NCBI GenBank assembly: GCA_019203745.1
Contig: CP078104.1
Coordinates: 1,514,501 to 1,578,500 of the forward strand
Reading direction: 5' to 3'
DNA from: Chryseobacterium sp. E1
GTDB taxonomy: Bacteria; Bacteroidota; Bacteroidia; Flavobacteriales; Weeksellaceae
Length of the DNA: 64,000 nucleotides
Shown here: piece after piece, positions 27,242-38,584 of the stretch
Numbering within the stretch: position 1 is the stretch's first letter
Layout of the letters: every line of letters starts with the position of its first letter
Notes under the pieces: generated by a model
The model's database searches: none
The model's input: only the letters and a program-made list of their open reading frames with translations
Told to the model about the DNA's origin: nothing
Made by a program: the position numbers and the translations under genes

Positions 27242-27801
27242 ATGAAACTTACAAACAGATCAAAAGTTGTTTCCAATAAAGAAATGACCCTTGCTGAAAA
27301 AATCTACCTTCCTGCGATCTTTACAGGGATGGGGATTACATTTAAGCATGCTGTAAGAACCGTGATAAAGGGTGCTCCCGCAGTATATTCATATCCGGAA
27401 GTACAGAAACCAAGAACGACTATCTGGAGAGGTCAGCACGTTTTTGAAAAAGAGACGAAGAAGGCAGAGAAAGATGTACAGCTTGCGGACTTTGTGCGGT
27501 AGCTTGTCCTGCAGAAGCCATTACGATGACTGCTGCTGAAAGAACTAAAGAGGAAAGAGATCTTTACAGAGAAGAGAAATACGCTTCAGTATATGAAATC
27601 AATATGCTAAGATGTATTTTCTGTGGTATGTGTGAAGAAGCTTGCCCTAAATCTGCCATCTATCTTACAGACAGATTGGTAGACGTAGAAACCAACAGAG
27701 GTTCTTTCATTTACGGAAAAGATAAACTAGTTGAAAAAATAAATGAAAGGATTGATATCACGACAAGACAATCCGAGAAACAAAAAAATGCGGTAAAATA
27801 A
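27242..27801 (+). CDS. nuoI: NADH-quinone oxidoreductase subunit I (frameshifted)
   Basis: About 187 residues. The N-terminus (LAEKIYLPAIFTGMGITFKH) precedes a shift near 27450. Two ferredoxin motifs are then present: CTACGLCAVACPAEA and CIFCGMCEEACPKSA, which ligate [4Fe-4S] clusters N6a and N6b. The stop codon TAA overlaps the nuoJ ATG by one base. The protein carries electrons between NuoG and NuoB. Confidence 0.96.
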
Positions 27802-28296
27802 TGGATCAGTTTTTTTTTTTCTTGGTGGCGTTTTTAGCAGTAGCAAGTGCAGTTTACTTTGTATTTGCAAAAAATCCTTTATATGCTATTTTGTCATTAA
27901 TTGTTACGATGTTTTCAATTGCCGGAATGTACATTCTTTTGAATGCTCAATTCTTAGCAATCATCCAGATTATAGTGTACGCAGGTGCTATCATGGTACT
28001 TTTCCTTTATATCTTAATGATGCTTAACCTTAATAAGCAAGACGAAAGTAAGAAGAACAATACTTTAAAATTTGTTGGAGTTTTTTTGCAGGTCTTCTTT
28101 TGGTAGGTGTATTAGGAGTTTTCAGAGGAGTAAAAGACAATCACATTGTTGTTGAAAATGTAGACAGAGGTGTAGGTCTTACCAAAAATCTGGGTAGGCT
28201 TTTGTTTAATGAATATGTTTTACCGTTTGAGCTTGCTTCTATCCTGATTTTAGCAGGTATTGTAGGTGCGGTATTAATCGGTAAAAAGATTTATAA
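27801..28296 (+). CDS. nuoJ: NADH-quinone oxidoreductase subunit J (frameshifted)
   Basis: About 166 residues, starting MDQFFFFLVAFLAVASAVYF, with helices such as FLAIIQIIVYAGAIMVLFLY. A shift near 28090 is followed by LVGVLGVFRGVKDNHI. The frame as read then runs into nuoK without a stop. Adding one A to the five-A run at 28283 gives GKKDL and a TAA at 28294-28296, the normal NuoJ end just before the nuoK ATG. NuoJ is a membrane-arm subunit. Confidence 0.93.
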
Positions 28297-28300
28297 AATT

Positions 28301-28630
28301 ATGGGAGAAGTAAATACATTTATACAAAGCATCCCTTTGGACTACTTTATCATCCTTTGTTCAGTATTGTTCTGTTTAGGGGTAATGGGAGTATTGCTTA
28401 GAAAAAATGCTATTGTGATTCTGGGCTGTGTAGAGCTTATGCTGAATTCTGTAAACCTTTTATTGGCAGCTTTTTCAGCGTATAAAGGCAACGGCGACGG
28501 ACAACTTTTAGTTTTCTTCATTATGGTGGTAGCAGCGGCTGAAGTAGCAGTAGGTCTGGCAATTATTGCGATGCTGTATCGAAACACCCGTTCTGTAGAT
28601 GTGAGTATATTTAATAAATTAAGAGGATAA
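28301..28630 (+). CDS. nuoK: NADH-quinone oxidoreductase subunit K
   Basis: 109 residues, intact. It has three helices: LDYFIILCSVLFCLGVMGVL, a middle helix with the conserved Glu (GCVELMLNSVNLLL) and the segment VVAAAEVAVGLAIIAMLYR with the second membrane Glu. These two acidic residues belong to the proton channel. In the raw sequence it appears fused to NuoJ; ATG 28301 is the family-consistent start. Confidence 0.95.
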   Translation: MGEVNTFIQSIPLDYFIILCSVLFCLGVMGVLLRKNAIVILGCVELMLNSVNLLLAAFSAYKGNGDGQLLVFFIMVVAAAEVAVGLAIIAMLYRNTRSVDVSIFNKLRG

Positions 28631-28632
28631 GA

Positions 28633-30543
28633 ATGGAGAATCTAGTATATGCAATAGTACTTTTACCACTTTTAGGGTTTCTTATTAACGGTTTATTCGG
28701 AAAAAATCTTCCAAAAATAGTAGTTGGTTCTTTGGCAACTGCAATGGTTTTCGGATCATTCTGTATTGCTGTAAGTCTTTTCATGAATTTCAATTCTGAA
28801 AGCCAGCCTGTAATCGTAAAAGCTTTTGAATGGTTTAGAGTAAACGGAGTTCAAATCAATTTTGGATTCCAGATTGATCAGCTTTCTTTAATGATGGTGA
28901 TGATCATTACGGGTATCGGTTCACTGATCCACTTATACTCTATCGGATATATGAGTCATGATAAAGGATTCTACAAGTTCTTTACTTACCTGAATCTTTT
29001 CATCTTCTCGATGTTACTTTTAGTAATGGGAAGCAACTACCTTATCTTATTCATCGGATGGGAAGGTGTAGGTCTTTGTTCTTACCTGTTGATCGGATTT
29101 TGGTATACTAACGAAGAATACGGTAAAGCAGCAAGAAAAGCTTTCATTATGAACAGAATTGGTGACCTTGCGTTATTGATCGGTATTTTCATGATCGCTT
29201 CTCAGACCAATGCTGTAGATTATCTTTCTGTAGCAGAAAACGCTTCAAAATTTGAATTAGACGGAACAGTGATTATCTTTATCACAGCGAGTTTATTCAT
29301 CGGTGCTACCGGTAAATCGGCTCAGGTTCCATTATATACATGGTTACCGGATGCGATGGCGGGACCAACTCCTGTATCAGCGTTGATCCACGCGGCAACG
29401 ATGGTAACTGCAGGGATCTATTTGGTAGTAAGATCTAACTTCTTATTTACTTTAGCCCCTACAGTACAGGGAGGAATTTTATTCATCGGATTCTTAACGG
29501 CTGCTTTGGCAGGATTCTATGCGCTACGTCAGAACGACATCAAAAAGTATTAGCTTACTCTACGGTTTCACAGCTTGGATTTATGTTCATCGCTTTAGGT
29601 CTTGGAGCATATACAACGGCTATGTTCCACGTAATGACGCACGCATTCTTTAAGGCTTTATTATTCTTAGGTGCAGGTTCTGTGATCCACGCAATGAGCA
29701 ACGAACAGGATATGCGTTTTATGGGAGGTCTTAAAAATACATTCCTCTTACCCACGCTACATTCCTGATCGGAACATTAGCCATCTCAGGTTTCCCTTTA
29801 TTATCAGGGATGATCTCCAAAGACGAAATTTTAGTAGCAGCTTTCGCTAAAAACCCTGTTTACTGGGTAATCTTATTTGTTTTAGCGGCAATGACTGCAA
29901 CCTATATGTTCAGACTATACTACCTGACATTCCACGGAGAATTCAGAGGTACAGAAGAACAAAAACACCACTTACATGAAAGCCCGTCAAATATGACTTT
30001 ACCATTGATCGTTTTGGCTATTCTTTCTGTAATCGGAGGTTTTATCAACCTGCCACACTTCATCGGTCACGGCCATTATGCTAAACTGATGGAATGGTTA
30101 AAGCCGGTTCTTACAGAACAAAGCTACAGCCAGATGGAAGCTACTCTTTCAGGAGTACCTTTCAATACTGAAATGATCTTATTAGCAGCTACAGTATTAA
30201 TGTTCTTCACTGTATGGTTCATCGTTAGAAATACTTATGTAAGTAAGAAAAAGATGGCTGTTGCAGAGGAAAACTATACCGGATGGGAAAAGCTTTCTGC
30301 TAAGAAATTATACGTTGACGAACTTTACAACGCATTGATTGTAAAAACTGTTGAAGGATTAGGGACGCGGAGGAAAAATGTTTGATAAGGGTATCTTAGA
30401 CCGTTTTGTAAACTTTGTAGGTGATGGTGCTGAAGACAGCGGAAAAGCTATGAAGCGTACAGAACGGAAATGTAGAGACATATATCCTTATCATGTCTTT
30501 AGCGGTGGGAATTATATTAATTGTTAACTTTTTATTACAATAA
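28633..30543 (+). CDS. nuoL: NADH-quinone oxidoreductase subunit L (frameshifted)
   Basis: About 638 residues. Antiporter-like core motifs are [34 protein letters not shown] (conserved Glu), [30 protein letters not shown] (channel Lys) and [13 protein letters not shown]. Shifts lie near 29545, 29750, 30365 and 30465. The stretch between the first two shifts gives [19 protein letters not shown] and [19 protein letters not shown], the family Lys/His motif. The C-terminal lateral helix lies at about 30230-30520. It is the distal proton-pumping subunit. The stop lies 2 bp before the nuoM ATG. Confidence 0.96.
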
Positions 30544-30545
30544 TA

Positions 30546-32039
30546 ATGTCTTGTTTGTTATTAACATTATTACTATTACCTCTAGTAGGTTCGGGATTAG
30601 TTTTTGCCTGGAAGAATAATTCCAGCAAATATTTGGCACTTGGGATCGCATTGGTACAGATGCTCCTTACGTTCTATGTACTTTCGGATTTTGATTTTAC
30701 TCCGACTGTAGACAGCGTATTGCAGCACGAGATCAATTATCCGTGGTCACAATTTATGAAGAGCTCTCTTCACTTCGGTATCGATGGGATGAGCATGCTT
30801 CTTTTATTATTGACCAACATTCTGGCTCCAATCATTATTTTATCATCTTTCAATGAAAATGTAAACTACAGAAATACATTCTACGGACTGATTCTGTTGA
30901 TGCAGTTTGGTCTTGTAGGAGTGTTCACTTCTTTAGACGGATTGTTATTCTACATTTTCTGGGAAGTAACTTTGATTCCAATTTGGTTCATTGCCGGACT
31001 TTGGGGACAAGAGAATAAAAGGTTTGAATTCACTACGAAATTCTTCGTATATACATTCGTTGGATCATTATTTATGTTAGCCGGATTGATCTATGTGTAC
31101 AACCACTCTGCATCATTCGCTTTAACAGATTTATATAATGCACAACTGAACGAAGTACAGCAGACTGTGGTATTCTGGTTTATTTTCTTTGCTTTTGCAG
31201 TGAAATTACCGGTATTCCCTTTCCATACATGGCAGCCTGACACGTATACCTACTCTCCTACTCAGGGATCTATGTTATTATCAGGGATCATGCTGAAGAT
31301 GGCAGTATATGGTGTAATGCGATACTTACTTCCAATCACTCCGCTTCCGATTGCCGGAATTTCAGGACAGATTGTAATTATTCTTGCCATCGTGGGTATT
31401 GTTCACGGAGCTTTGATTGCCATCATCCAGACGGATATGAAGAGAATCATTGCGTATTCATCTTTCTCTCACGTAGGATTGATGGTAGCGGGAATCTTCG
31501 CTTCAGCAGTAGTTACTTTAAGAGGAACTTTCAATGTAGAAGGAGCTGAAGGAGCTTTGGTACAGACATTTGCTCACGGTATCAACGTGGTAGGATTATT
31601 CTACTGTTGTGATATTTTATACAAGAGATTTAAATCAAGAGACATCAGACAAATGGGAGGTTTAGCTAAAGTAGCGCCTAAGTTTGCGGTGTTGTTCCTG
31701 ATCATTATATTAGGTTCAATGGGAGTTCCATTAACCAATGGATTCATCGGGGAATTTATTTTGTTGAAATCGGTTTATGATTTTAACGGAACAGCAGCAG
31801 TAATTGCTGGTCTTACGGTAATTCTTTGTGCGGTGTATTTATTAAGATTCTACGGAAAAGCAATGTTTGGAGAAGGAGATGAAGCCGTTTTAAGTACAGC
31901 AAAAGATTTATCTGGTGTAGAATTTTCTGTATTGGCAAGTTTAGCGGTTTTTGTGATTTTACTAGGTATTTTCCCACAACCGGTAATCGACATGGTGAGT
32001 AGTTCGGTGAAGTTTATCTACCAATCAATGGTAAGTTAA
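30546..32039 (+). CDS. nuoM: NADH-quinone oxidoreductase subunit M
   Basis: 497 residues, intact. Motifs: FGIDGMSMLLLLLTNILAPI, the conserved Glu in LFYIFWEVTLIPIWFIAGLW, KLPVFPFHTWQPDTYTYSPT and YSSFSHVGLMVAGIF. It is an antiporter-like proton-pumping subunit with about 14 helices. It starts 2 bp after nuoL and is followed by nuoN 16 bp later. Confidence 0.97.
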   Translation: MSCLLLTLLLLPLVGSGLVFAWKNNSSKYLALGIALVQMLLTFYVLSDFDFTPTVDSVLQHEINYPWSQFMKSSLHFGIDGMSMLLLLLTNILAPIIILSSFNENVNYRNTFYGLILLMQFGLVGVFTSLDGLLFYIFWEVTLIPIWFIAGLWGQENKRFEFTTKFFVYTFVGSLFMLAGLIYVYNHSASFALTDLYNAQLNEVQQTVVFWFIFFAFAVKLPVFPFHTWQPDTYTYSPTQGSMLLSGIMLKMAVYGVMRYLLPITPLPIAGISGQIVIILAIVGIVHGALIAIIQTDMKRIIAYSSFSHVGLMVAGIFASAVVTLRGTFNVEGAEGALVQTFAHGINVVGLFYCCDILYKRFKSRDIRQMGGLAKVAPKFAVLFLIIILGSMGVPLTNGFIGEFILLKSVYDFNGTAAVIAGLTVILCAVYLLRFYGKAMFGEGDEAVLSTAKDLSGVEFSVLASLAVFVILLGIFPQPVIDMVSSSVKFIYQSMVS

Positions 32040-32055
32040 TTTGATATTTTAAGAA

Positions 32056-33434
32056 ATGAGTGTTTTAATTATTGTTTTCCTAACGGCAGTTATTGCGTTA
32101 TTTTCAGGAGTTTTTGAACAAGGAAAATTCGCAAGATACATTGGGATTTTGGGATTAATCATCGCATTGTATGTAAGTTTTATGCCGGAATGTTCGTTCT
32201 TCGACCATTACAAGCATATGTATGAATACAGTGCCAATACTGCATTATTCACTAAAATATCAATCGTAACAACTTTATTGTTATTCTTCCTGGGAGGTTT
32301 TGCTTTCAGCAATCACAGAAGCCACCAGTCGGAATTATACGCTTTGATGCTGTTTGCATTATGTGGAGGGATTGTTCTTTTCGGATACCAGAACCTGGTA
32401 ACAATGTTCTTAGGTGTTGAAATTCTTTCCATTCCGTTATATGTAATGGCCGGAGCTAACAAAACTGATCTTAGATCTAATGAAGCTTCTATTAAATATT
32501 TCCTTATGGGTGCATTCGCAACAGGTTTCTTACTGTTCGGGATTGCATTCATCTACGGAAGTGCAGGAAGTTTTGATCTTTATAAAATTCATGATTTTGG
32601 AGTAGCAAATGCTGGAAATGTAATGTTCATCTTAGGAGTATTATTAATCCTTTGTGCACTGGCATTTAAAGTAGCATTAGCTCCTTTCCATATGTGGAGT
32701 CCTGATGTATATGCGGGTTCTCCTTCATTAATCACAGCTTTCATGGCGAGTGTGGTAAAAATCTCAGGATTCTTTGCTTTATTCAGACTGATGACGATCG
32801 GGTTTGCAGGAGTTACCCATGAGTGGATCAATGTTTTAGGAGTTTTCTTAATCATTACCTTACTTTTGGCCAACGTGATGGGTCTTGCTCAGACGAATGC
32901 AAAAGAATGTTGGCATACTCATCAGTATCTCACGCAGGATATATCGGATTGGTATTCTTCGGAATGACAAGCCTTTCTACATATAACCTGGCATTCTATT
33001 TATTTGCCTATGCTTTATCTACAGTAGGAGTTTTCATGTGTCTGATCTGGGTAGAGAAATTAAAGAGAGAAACTTCTTTCGGAGCCTTCAAAGGATTGGC
33101 AAAAACAGAACCTTTATTAGCAACAGCAGCAACGATCTCTATGCTTTCAATGGCAGGAGTTCCGTTAACAGCTGGTTTCATGGGGAAATTTGCTTTATTC
33201 TCCCAGGCTATGAATGGTGCAGCTTTCTTAGTATTAGTAGCGGTTTTAGGTTCTGCCCTATCGATCGCTTACTATTTAAGACTGATTATTGCCATGTTCT
33301 TCTTTAAAGAATCAACATTCAAATCATCAGAGAAAGTAACCCTTACTTACAACATCATTGCAGTAGTTGTCATTGCAGCAATTATCATCCTGGGAATCTT
33401 CCCGGATCTGTTTGCAAGAGTATTCGGACTATAG
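32056..33434 (+). CDS. nuoN: NADH-quinone oxidoreductase subunit N (frameshifted)
   Basis: About 460 residues. N-terminal part: FLGVEILSIPLYVMAGANK, KVALAPFHMWSPDVYAGSP. A shift near 32905 turns QTNAKRMLAYSSVSHAGYIG into a wrong frame that stops at 32967; the correct frame continues to AGVPLTAGFMGKFALFSQA and the stop at 33434. It is the third antiporter-like subunit, beside NuoK. The operon terminator follows 24 bp later. Confidence 0.96.
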
Positions 33435-33457
33435 AATCTATATTAAAAATATATTAC

Positions 33458-33491
33458 AAAGACCTTTCAGAAATCTGAAAGGTCTTTTTTT
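33458..33491 (+). terminator. Terminator of the nuo operon
   Basis: A perfect 13-bp stem (AAAGACCTTTCAG / CTGAAAGGTCTTT) with an AAAT loop, followed by TTTT. It is the strongest terminator in the window and lies directly after nuoN. Confidence 0.9.
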
Positions 33492-33579
33492 ATGAGATTT
33501 TTATAAATTACACCCCTGGAAAACTGATTCCGGTTCCTGAAACTATAATCATGACCTTTAATCATTAAACACCTATCAC

Positions 33580-34657
33580 ATGATCACCTACATGACACTT
33601 CCGGGCGATACTTTAGAAAAGATTGCTGCCGATCTGAAAGTAGAAAACCCCGCATACCTTAAAGAATTTCATAATACATATTGTGCTCTCCACAACAGGC
33701 TTGCCGAACCTGTGCAGCTGAAACCCGGAACTCTTCTCCATATTCCTTTCGGGAATGAGATTAATATCCTTAACCAAAAGATCAATGATAACGGAGACAG
33801 CTTATATTACCATCCTCCTCACGGCAAAATTTCTTACCCGATTCCTTTACTCGGCGGTATTTATACTGTAAGACAACAGAAGTATCAGGATGACAGCCAA
33901 CAGGCAAGCTATCAATACCGGATGGAACTGAAGTATCTGAGGGCCGAAAAAGATGATCACTTCTTTTCATTGCAGATCTTCGGGTCCCGTAAAGACGGAG
34001 AGGAATCAGACAGTAAAATATCAAACCTCGCCAAAGCCTGTGCAGCCATCATGTTTCCTGTAGAGATCAGGGTAAACTCTGCAGCCAAACTTACTGATGT
34101 AAAATTCTATCATCCCGAATCAACCATTAAAAACGAGCTGGAAGCATTGAAAAGCTATTTCACTGACAATATTTCTGCATCTTATATTGATCAGCTGAAA
34201 AAAAAAGGCGGTTGAGAAAGGGCATATTCTGGCAAGTATCAGCCATATGCTCCCTGTACAGTTTCTTTTTGGTGCTTTTTACAGGGCAAAATATGATGGA
34301 TGGACAGATTCAGGAGTCTATCATGAATTTATCCCATGGCTGACCAATGCTAATCCTATCCGTTTTGAGCTTTATAACCGGATTTTACCCAAACAAGAGC
34401 AAAATGAAGCCGATGAACCTCTGAAAATCATCCAAAGTGGTAAATCCTGCGATTACCGGAATCTCAGCCAACTTTATGATAAAAGCCATCTGTATCAGGA
34501 GCAGGCTTCTTTTAATGGCCGCTCTGTTTCCTGCAGTCATGAAGCTGAGTATATTTTTGACCGCACTGATCTGGTTATTCAGAAGATCACCGGAAGTTTT
34601 GAAATTCAGATTGGTAATGTTACTGAAAAAGATGTTTTTATGATGGAAAAAGGATGA
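33580..34657 (+). CDS. LysM-domain protein of a T6SS-style cargo module (frameshifted)
   Basis: About 359 residues. The N-terminal segment MITYMTLPGDTLEKIAADLK ... PGTLLHIPF (residues 1-55) is a LysM-like fold, as found in T6SS and phage-tail assembly proteins. The rest has a beta-rich central domain (LLGGIYTVRQQKYQDD). A shift in the A-run at 34204 leads to AVEKGHILASISHMLPVQFL and ends in FEIQIGNVTEKDVFMMEKG. No catalytic motif seen. Its position directly before a DUF4280 PAAR-like gene suggests an adaptor or loading role for the effector. It is unrelated to nuo. Confidence 0.65.
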
Positions 34658-34826
34658 GAAAATGACAGGAAAAATGGAAGCTGGAAGTTATTATTAAAAG
34701 GTCTTAATTCATTTAAAAAAACTGATACCACATTTTAAACTTCTGATACTATGAAAAATAAAAATGGAGTATACTGAATTCAGGTTAATTTAGTATCTTT
34801 GAAACAACACCAAAAAAACGCAAAAT

Positions 34827-35328
34827 ATGTCGGATCCGCATCACCACATGACGGAAAACATCTCGTCATACAAAAGGAAAAGCCCAGTGTAACCAGGGCG
34901 ATCTGTTTCCGCAATTTAAAGTAACTTCTCATCAGAAACATTATTGGAATAATGAAGAGGGGCAGGCTGATTATCTGGCTGTCACCGAAGATGATCTTCA
35001 GTTTAATCCACAAGGACCGAGCTTCGGAAAATGCAAACTGAAACCAACCCCGGGCGGATACCTGCCCTGTGCCTACGCCCCTGCCGGAAAATGGCAGAAA
35101 ACCTATGAAAAAATAAAGGTAATGGGTAAAAGCTGTGTTACTGAAATTTCAGAACTCATGTGCTCTACAGGCGGAAAAATCACGATCATGGAGCATGGGC
35201 AGACTGCAGCAATGAGTAAGCAGAATGTAAAAAGTGCAGATGCTCAGGAACAGCATCATATCAATCCTTTTGTAGACTTCAAAGAGTTTCAGAAAGAAAC
35301 AGAAGGTGATGAAGTGGATGCCTATTAA
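34827..35328 (+). CDS. DUF4280 PAAR-like spike-tip protein (frameshifted)
   Basis: About 167 residues. ATG 34827 reads MSDPHHHMTENISSY before a shift near 34860. The alternative frame gives IQKEKAQCNQGDLFPQFKVT and the DUF4280 pattern: LKPTPGGYLPCAYAPAGKW, VMGKSCVTEISELMCSTGGK, ITIMEHGQTAAMS. DUF4280 proteins resemble PAAR and cap the spike of contractile injection systems, and their genes are usually followed by the effector they deliver. That is the case here: the effector starts 18 bp downstream. Confidence 0.8.
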
Positions 35329-35345
35329 CCTAAAACTAAGCCACC

Positions 35346-38300
35346 ATGTCAAAACAAGGAATTTATAAAATATCGGGAAATACAAAACCTAAAGTTGGTG
35401 AACAGGTTACCTATAAAATTGATGAATGGTATCCGGCCACCCCAATAGCAAAAAGAAATCCTGCCCATGTTACCTGGCACCTGTTCAAAAAGGTGAATGG
35501 GAAATTTGTACCTACCAATATAAAGAAAGTTGGAGTAAGCAGTTTTACTTTCAACACCACAGCCTATAAAGATACTTTCAGAATAGAGGCTTATCTCCAC
35601 AATCCGGAAGGAAGAGCTCCTATGGCCCTTGAAATACAGCCCCAGCCCAACGACGTCCCAAAAATCAATAAAGTTGAATTAAAATATATAGATGATACCC
35701 CGGGAACAGTTTTCAGCTTTACCGAAAAACTCGTTGCAGAAGCAAGATGCATGAACCTGGAAGCAGAGTATCTGTTGTTCACTCTTTGGGAAGATGATGC
35801 CAGAGACTCAGGTCATAGTACAAGCAATACACCTATAGACAGCAAGAAAGAGAAAGTAAAAAACGGAATTGCCAGAGCAGAATTCATGCTGACAAAAGCG
35901 CTCATGAGAAAGGCGATGCAAGGGGAAGCAGATCCCCGGCAAATGGAGTTCTATGTAACCGTAGAATATTATGCCCATAAAAAGCATGCGACCAATAATG
36001 TAAACGTCAGCACGCCTGACGAATTACGCCCTGCGTCCGGCCAACCACAACCACAACCTCAACCCCAGCCTCAACCGCAACAACCTCAGCAGCCGCAACC
36101 TGCACCAGTTCCGGCACAGCCTGAGCCTGAGCCTCAATCCGCTCACGGGACTGCTCATAATACCCAACCGGCAACCTCTCCCCCTCCGGGAGGCGTCTCT
36201 CCTACTACTGTAAATCCTGTAAAAGCAGAAGATCTTCTGGATGCTTATTTTGCAAAAAAAGAATATATAAAACAAACCGGCGAAGAAGATGGTACACATA
36301 CCTACACTTTCGGAGGAACTAAGAGTGGTAACAAAACAGGAACTGCTGAAGAGAAAATAAGGTGGCACAGACCATTCTTGGTAAAATTAAAGACAGCCTG
36401 AAATCTCAGAAAAAATATACTACTCTTGAAGTGATTGCAGCAGCATTAACTGCTGAAGCTTATGGTAAAGATACTGTTAATCAGAAAACCGTAACATTTA
36501 AAACCTTTAAACTGGGTCCGGACTTCAAAAAAGTAGACAGTGCTCCATTAGACGATAAACTGTATCTGGTAGCCAGAACAATGATGCTGGAAGGAAAACA
36601 GGTCACCATCTCCATCAAAGAAAAAGACGGGATCATCAAAGGTGCCGCAGATGCTGTTCTTCCTGTTCTGGAAATTGCCGAAGAACAGATGGAACAAAAA
36701 CTCCTGCCGGACAGGCAGTTCCGGGAACTGAAAAAACAGTATTCACAGGCACGGTAAAAGATAATATGGTCAAAATCCCGATTCATCTCCGCCCGAAATC
36801 CGAAGAAGAGCTGAAACAGTGGAAAGATAAGATCAGCAAAGGAAAGGAAGACGGAACCTACACGTACACCTTTGGAGGTGCCACAAACATAGATAATGAA
36901 GCCAAAAAGACTTCCATCGCTAAAACCATCCTCGACAACGCCAAAAAAGGAAATGCCAAAAATCCTAAAATAGAAAGCGGTAAGACTTCCAGTGAAGAAG
37001 AAATAAAAAAGTTTTAGCTATAAAAATTATCAGCCCGGAGATACCATTACATTCAAACTCCTGAAAAAGTCCCTGAATTCCTGTATCTTCACGCCAAAGC
37101 ACAGGGAGATAAGCAGCATGATAAGAAGTTCCTGAATAAGGAGGGGCGTACTTCCAGATTGGGAATAAGTGCCCGAGATGTGAGGCGGAGATAACATTAA
37201 AACAGATAGAAGATCTTTTTGGAGTTCATTCAGCTTCTACTGCTTATAGGGAAGAGGTTGCAAAATATCTCAACCAGTATATCCAACAGAGAAAGACTAC
37301 AGATAAACCTATCCATTTGGATACCTGCTTACGAAAAGCCCATTTCTTCGCTCAGGTTGGAGCAGAGACATCAGGAATTAATACATCCTGGATTGTTGAA
37401 ACTGATGTCAACCCATATAGTCCAGCCAACGTTAGAAACCCAGATCTATTTGGAGAAAGAGGTGTTAAATTAGACAGAAGAGGACAAATTGAAGCTTTCT
37501 GTGCGCAAAGACCACAAATTAAATTATTAAGTTTTCTGTATGCTCATGAAAATGGAAAAGGTAATGGAAACGGAAACGAAGCAAGTGGAGATGGATATAA
37601 ATTCAGAGGTCGAGGTCTAAAACAGTTAACGGGAAGAGAAAACTACAGGAAAGCATCTCTTAAGCTCAAAGAAATATTCCCGGATGACTATATTGATTTA
37701 GAAGCTAACCCGGATAAAGTAAAAGAAGTAAAATATGCTGTGCTTTCTGCCTAGCCTATTGGGAAAACAATGAAGTATGGAAAGTTGCTGATGAAATAAA
37801 AAAATCTGATGATAATAGTATTAAAAAGATCAGAAGAACAGTGAATGGAGCAACTGCCGGATGGGAGTCTGCTAAAAAGCATTTTGAAAAAGGAATAGAA
37901 GTATTTAAAGTTAATGAGTGTAGTCCTGTAGAAAAGGCTCCTTCAGATGGCAAATGGCATGACCCGGTTGATAATCCTCAATTATGCTTATATTCACAGG
38001 GTGGAGAATCAAAAAAACCATGGCACGGCTCTTTTGGTCCTACAATCAGAGATGGTGTAAATAAACATACAGGAATGGATTTATTTGCAAAACCGGAAAC
38101 GAATGTGTATGCTTGTGTAAAAAGTAAGGTAGTAAGAAGCGAAATTAACAGCTCAATGTTTGGTCAGATGATAGTCCTTCAAGTTATTGATGAAGGTGTA
38201 GAGGTTATAAAATCAAGAAGAAAAAATCCTTTTACACTAAAGTATGCCCATAAATCGGAAATTGAATCACAGAATTTTGATCATAATGGTCCGTTTTATC

Positions 38301-38584
38301 TTGTATATGCTCATTTAAAGGAAAGAAAAGTAGCAGTAGGGGATATTGTAAATGCAGGTAAAATCATTGGTTTAACAGGAACATCTGGTAATAACGGCGT
38401 TCCGTTTTCAACAAAAAACCCACATTTGCATTTTGAAATAATGAATGTAGAAAGACAAGCCGGATTAAATAAAAAATGTAACCCTGGTGTATATTTAACG
38501 TATAAAGATGAAGATAGTTTAACACCATCTGATATTGCTGAGCAGGAAGATGCAAGAAAAAATTCAAAATTTTGGAAACAATGA
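35346..38584 (+). CDS. Large T6SS-type effector with GH19 and M23 peptidoglycan hydrolase domains (frameshifted)
   Basis: Reconstructed as one protein of about 1,080 residues; shifts near 36360, 36740, 37012, 37068, 37145 and 37748. Residues 1-225 are beta-sandwich domains (MSKQGIYKISGNTKPKVGEQ). A Pro/Gln-rich linker (about 232-265) follows. YTFGG-containing repeats are at about 320 and 506. A zinc-knuckle-like CPRCEAEITLKQ (about 610) precedes a GH19 domain: KAHFFAQVGAETSG (catalytic Glu, about 668) and YKFRGRGLKQLTGRENY (about 755). The C-terminus is an M23 LytM endopeptidase: KHTGMDLFAKP (His/Asp, about 907) and NPHLHFEIMN (about 1029). The two activities would cut glycan strands and stem peptides. 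ATGA overlap with the next lipoprotein. Confidence 0.8.

Noticed and set aside
36024..36368. Minus-strand open frame rich in Leu, Arg and Trp within the effector gene
   Set aside because: It is the complement of the Pro/Gln-coding linker; composition follows from that repeat, and no start signal or homology is seen.
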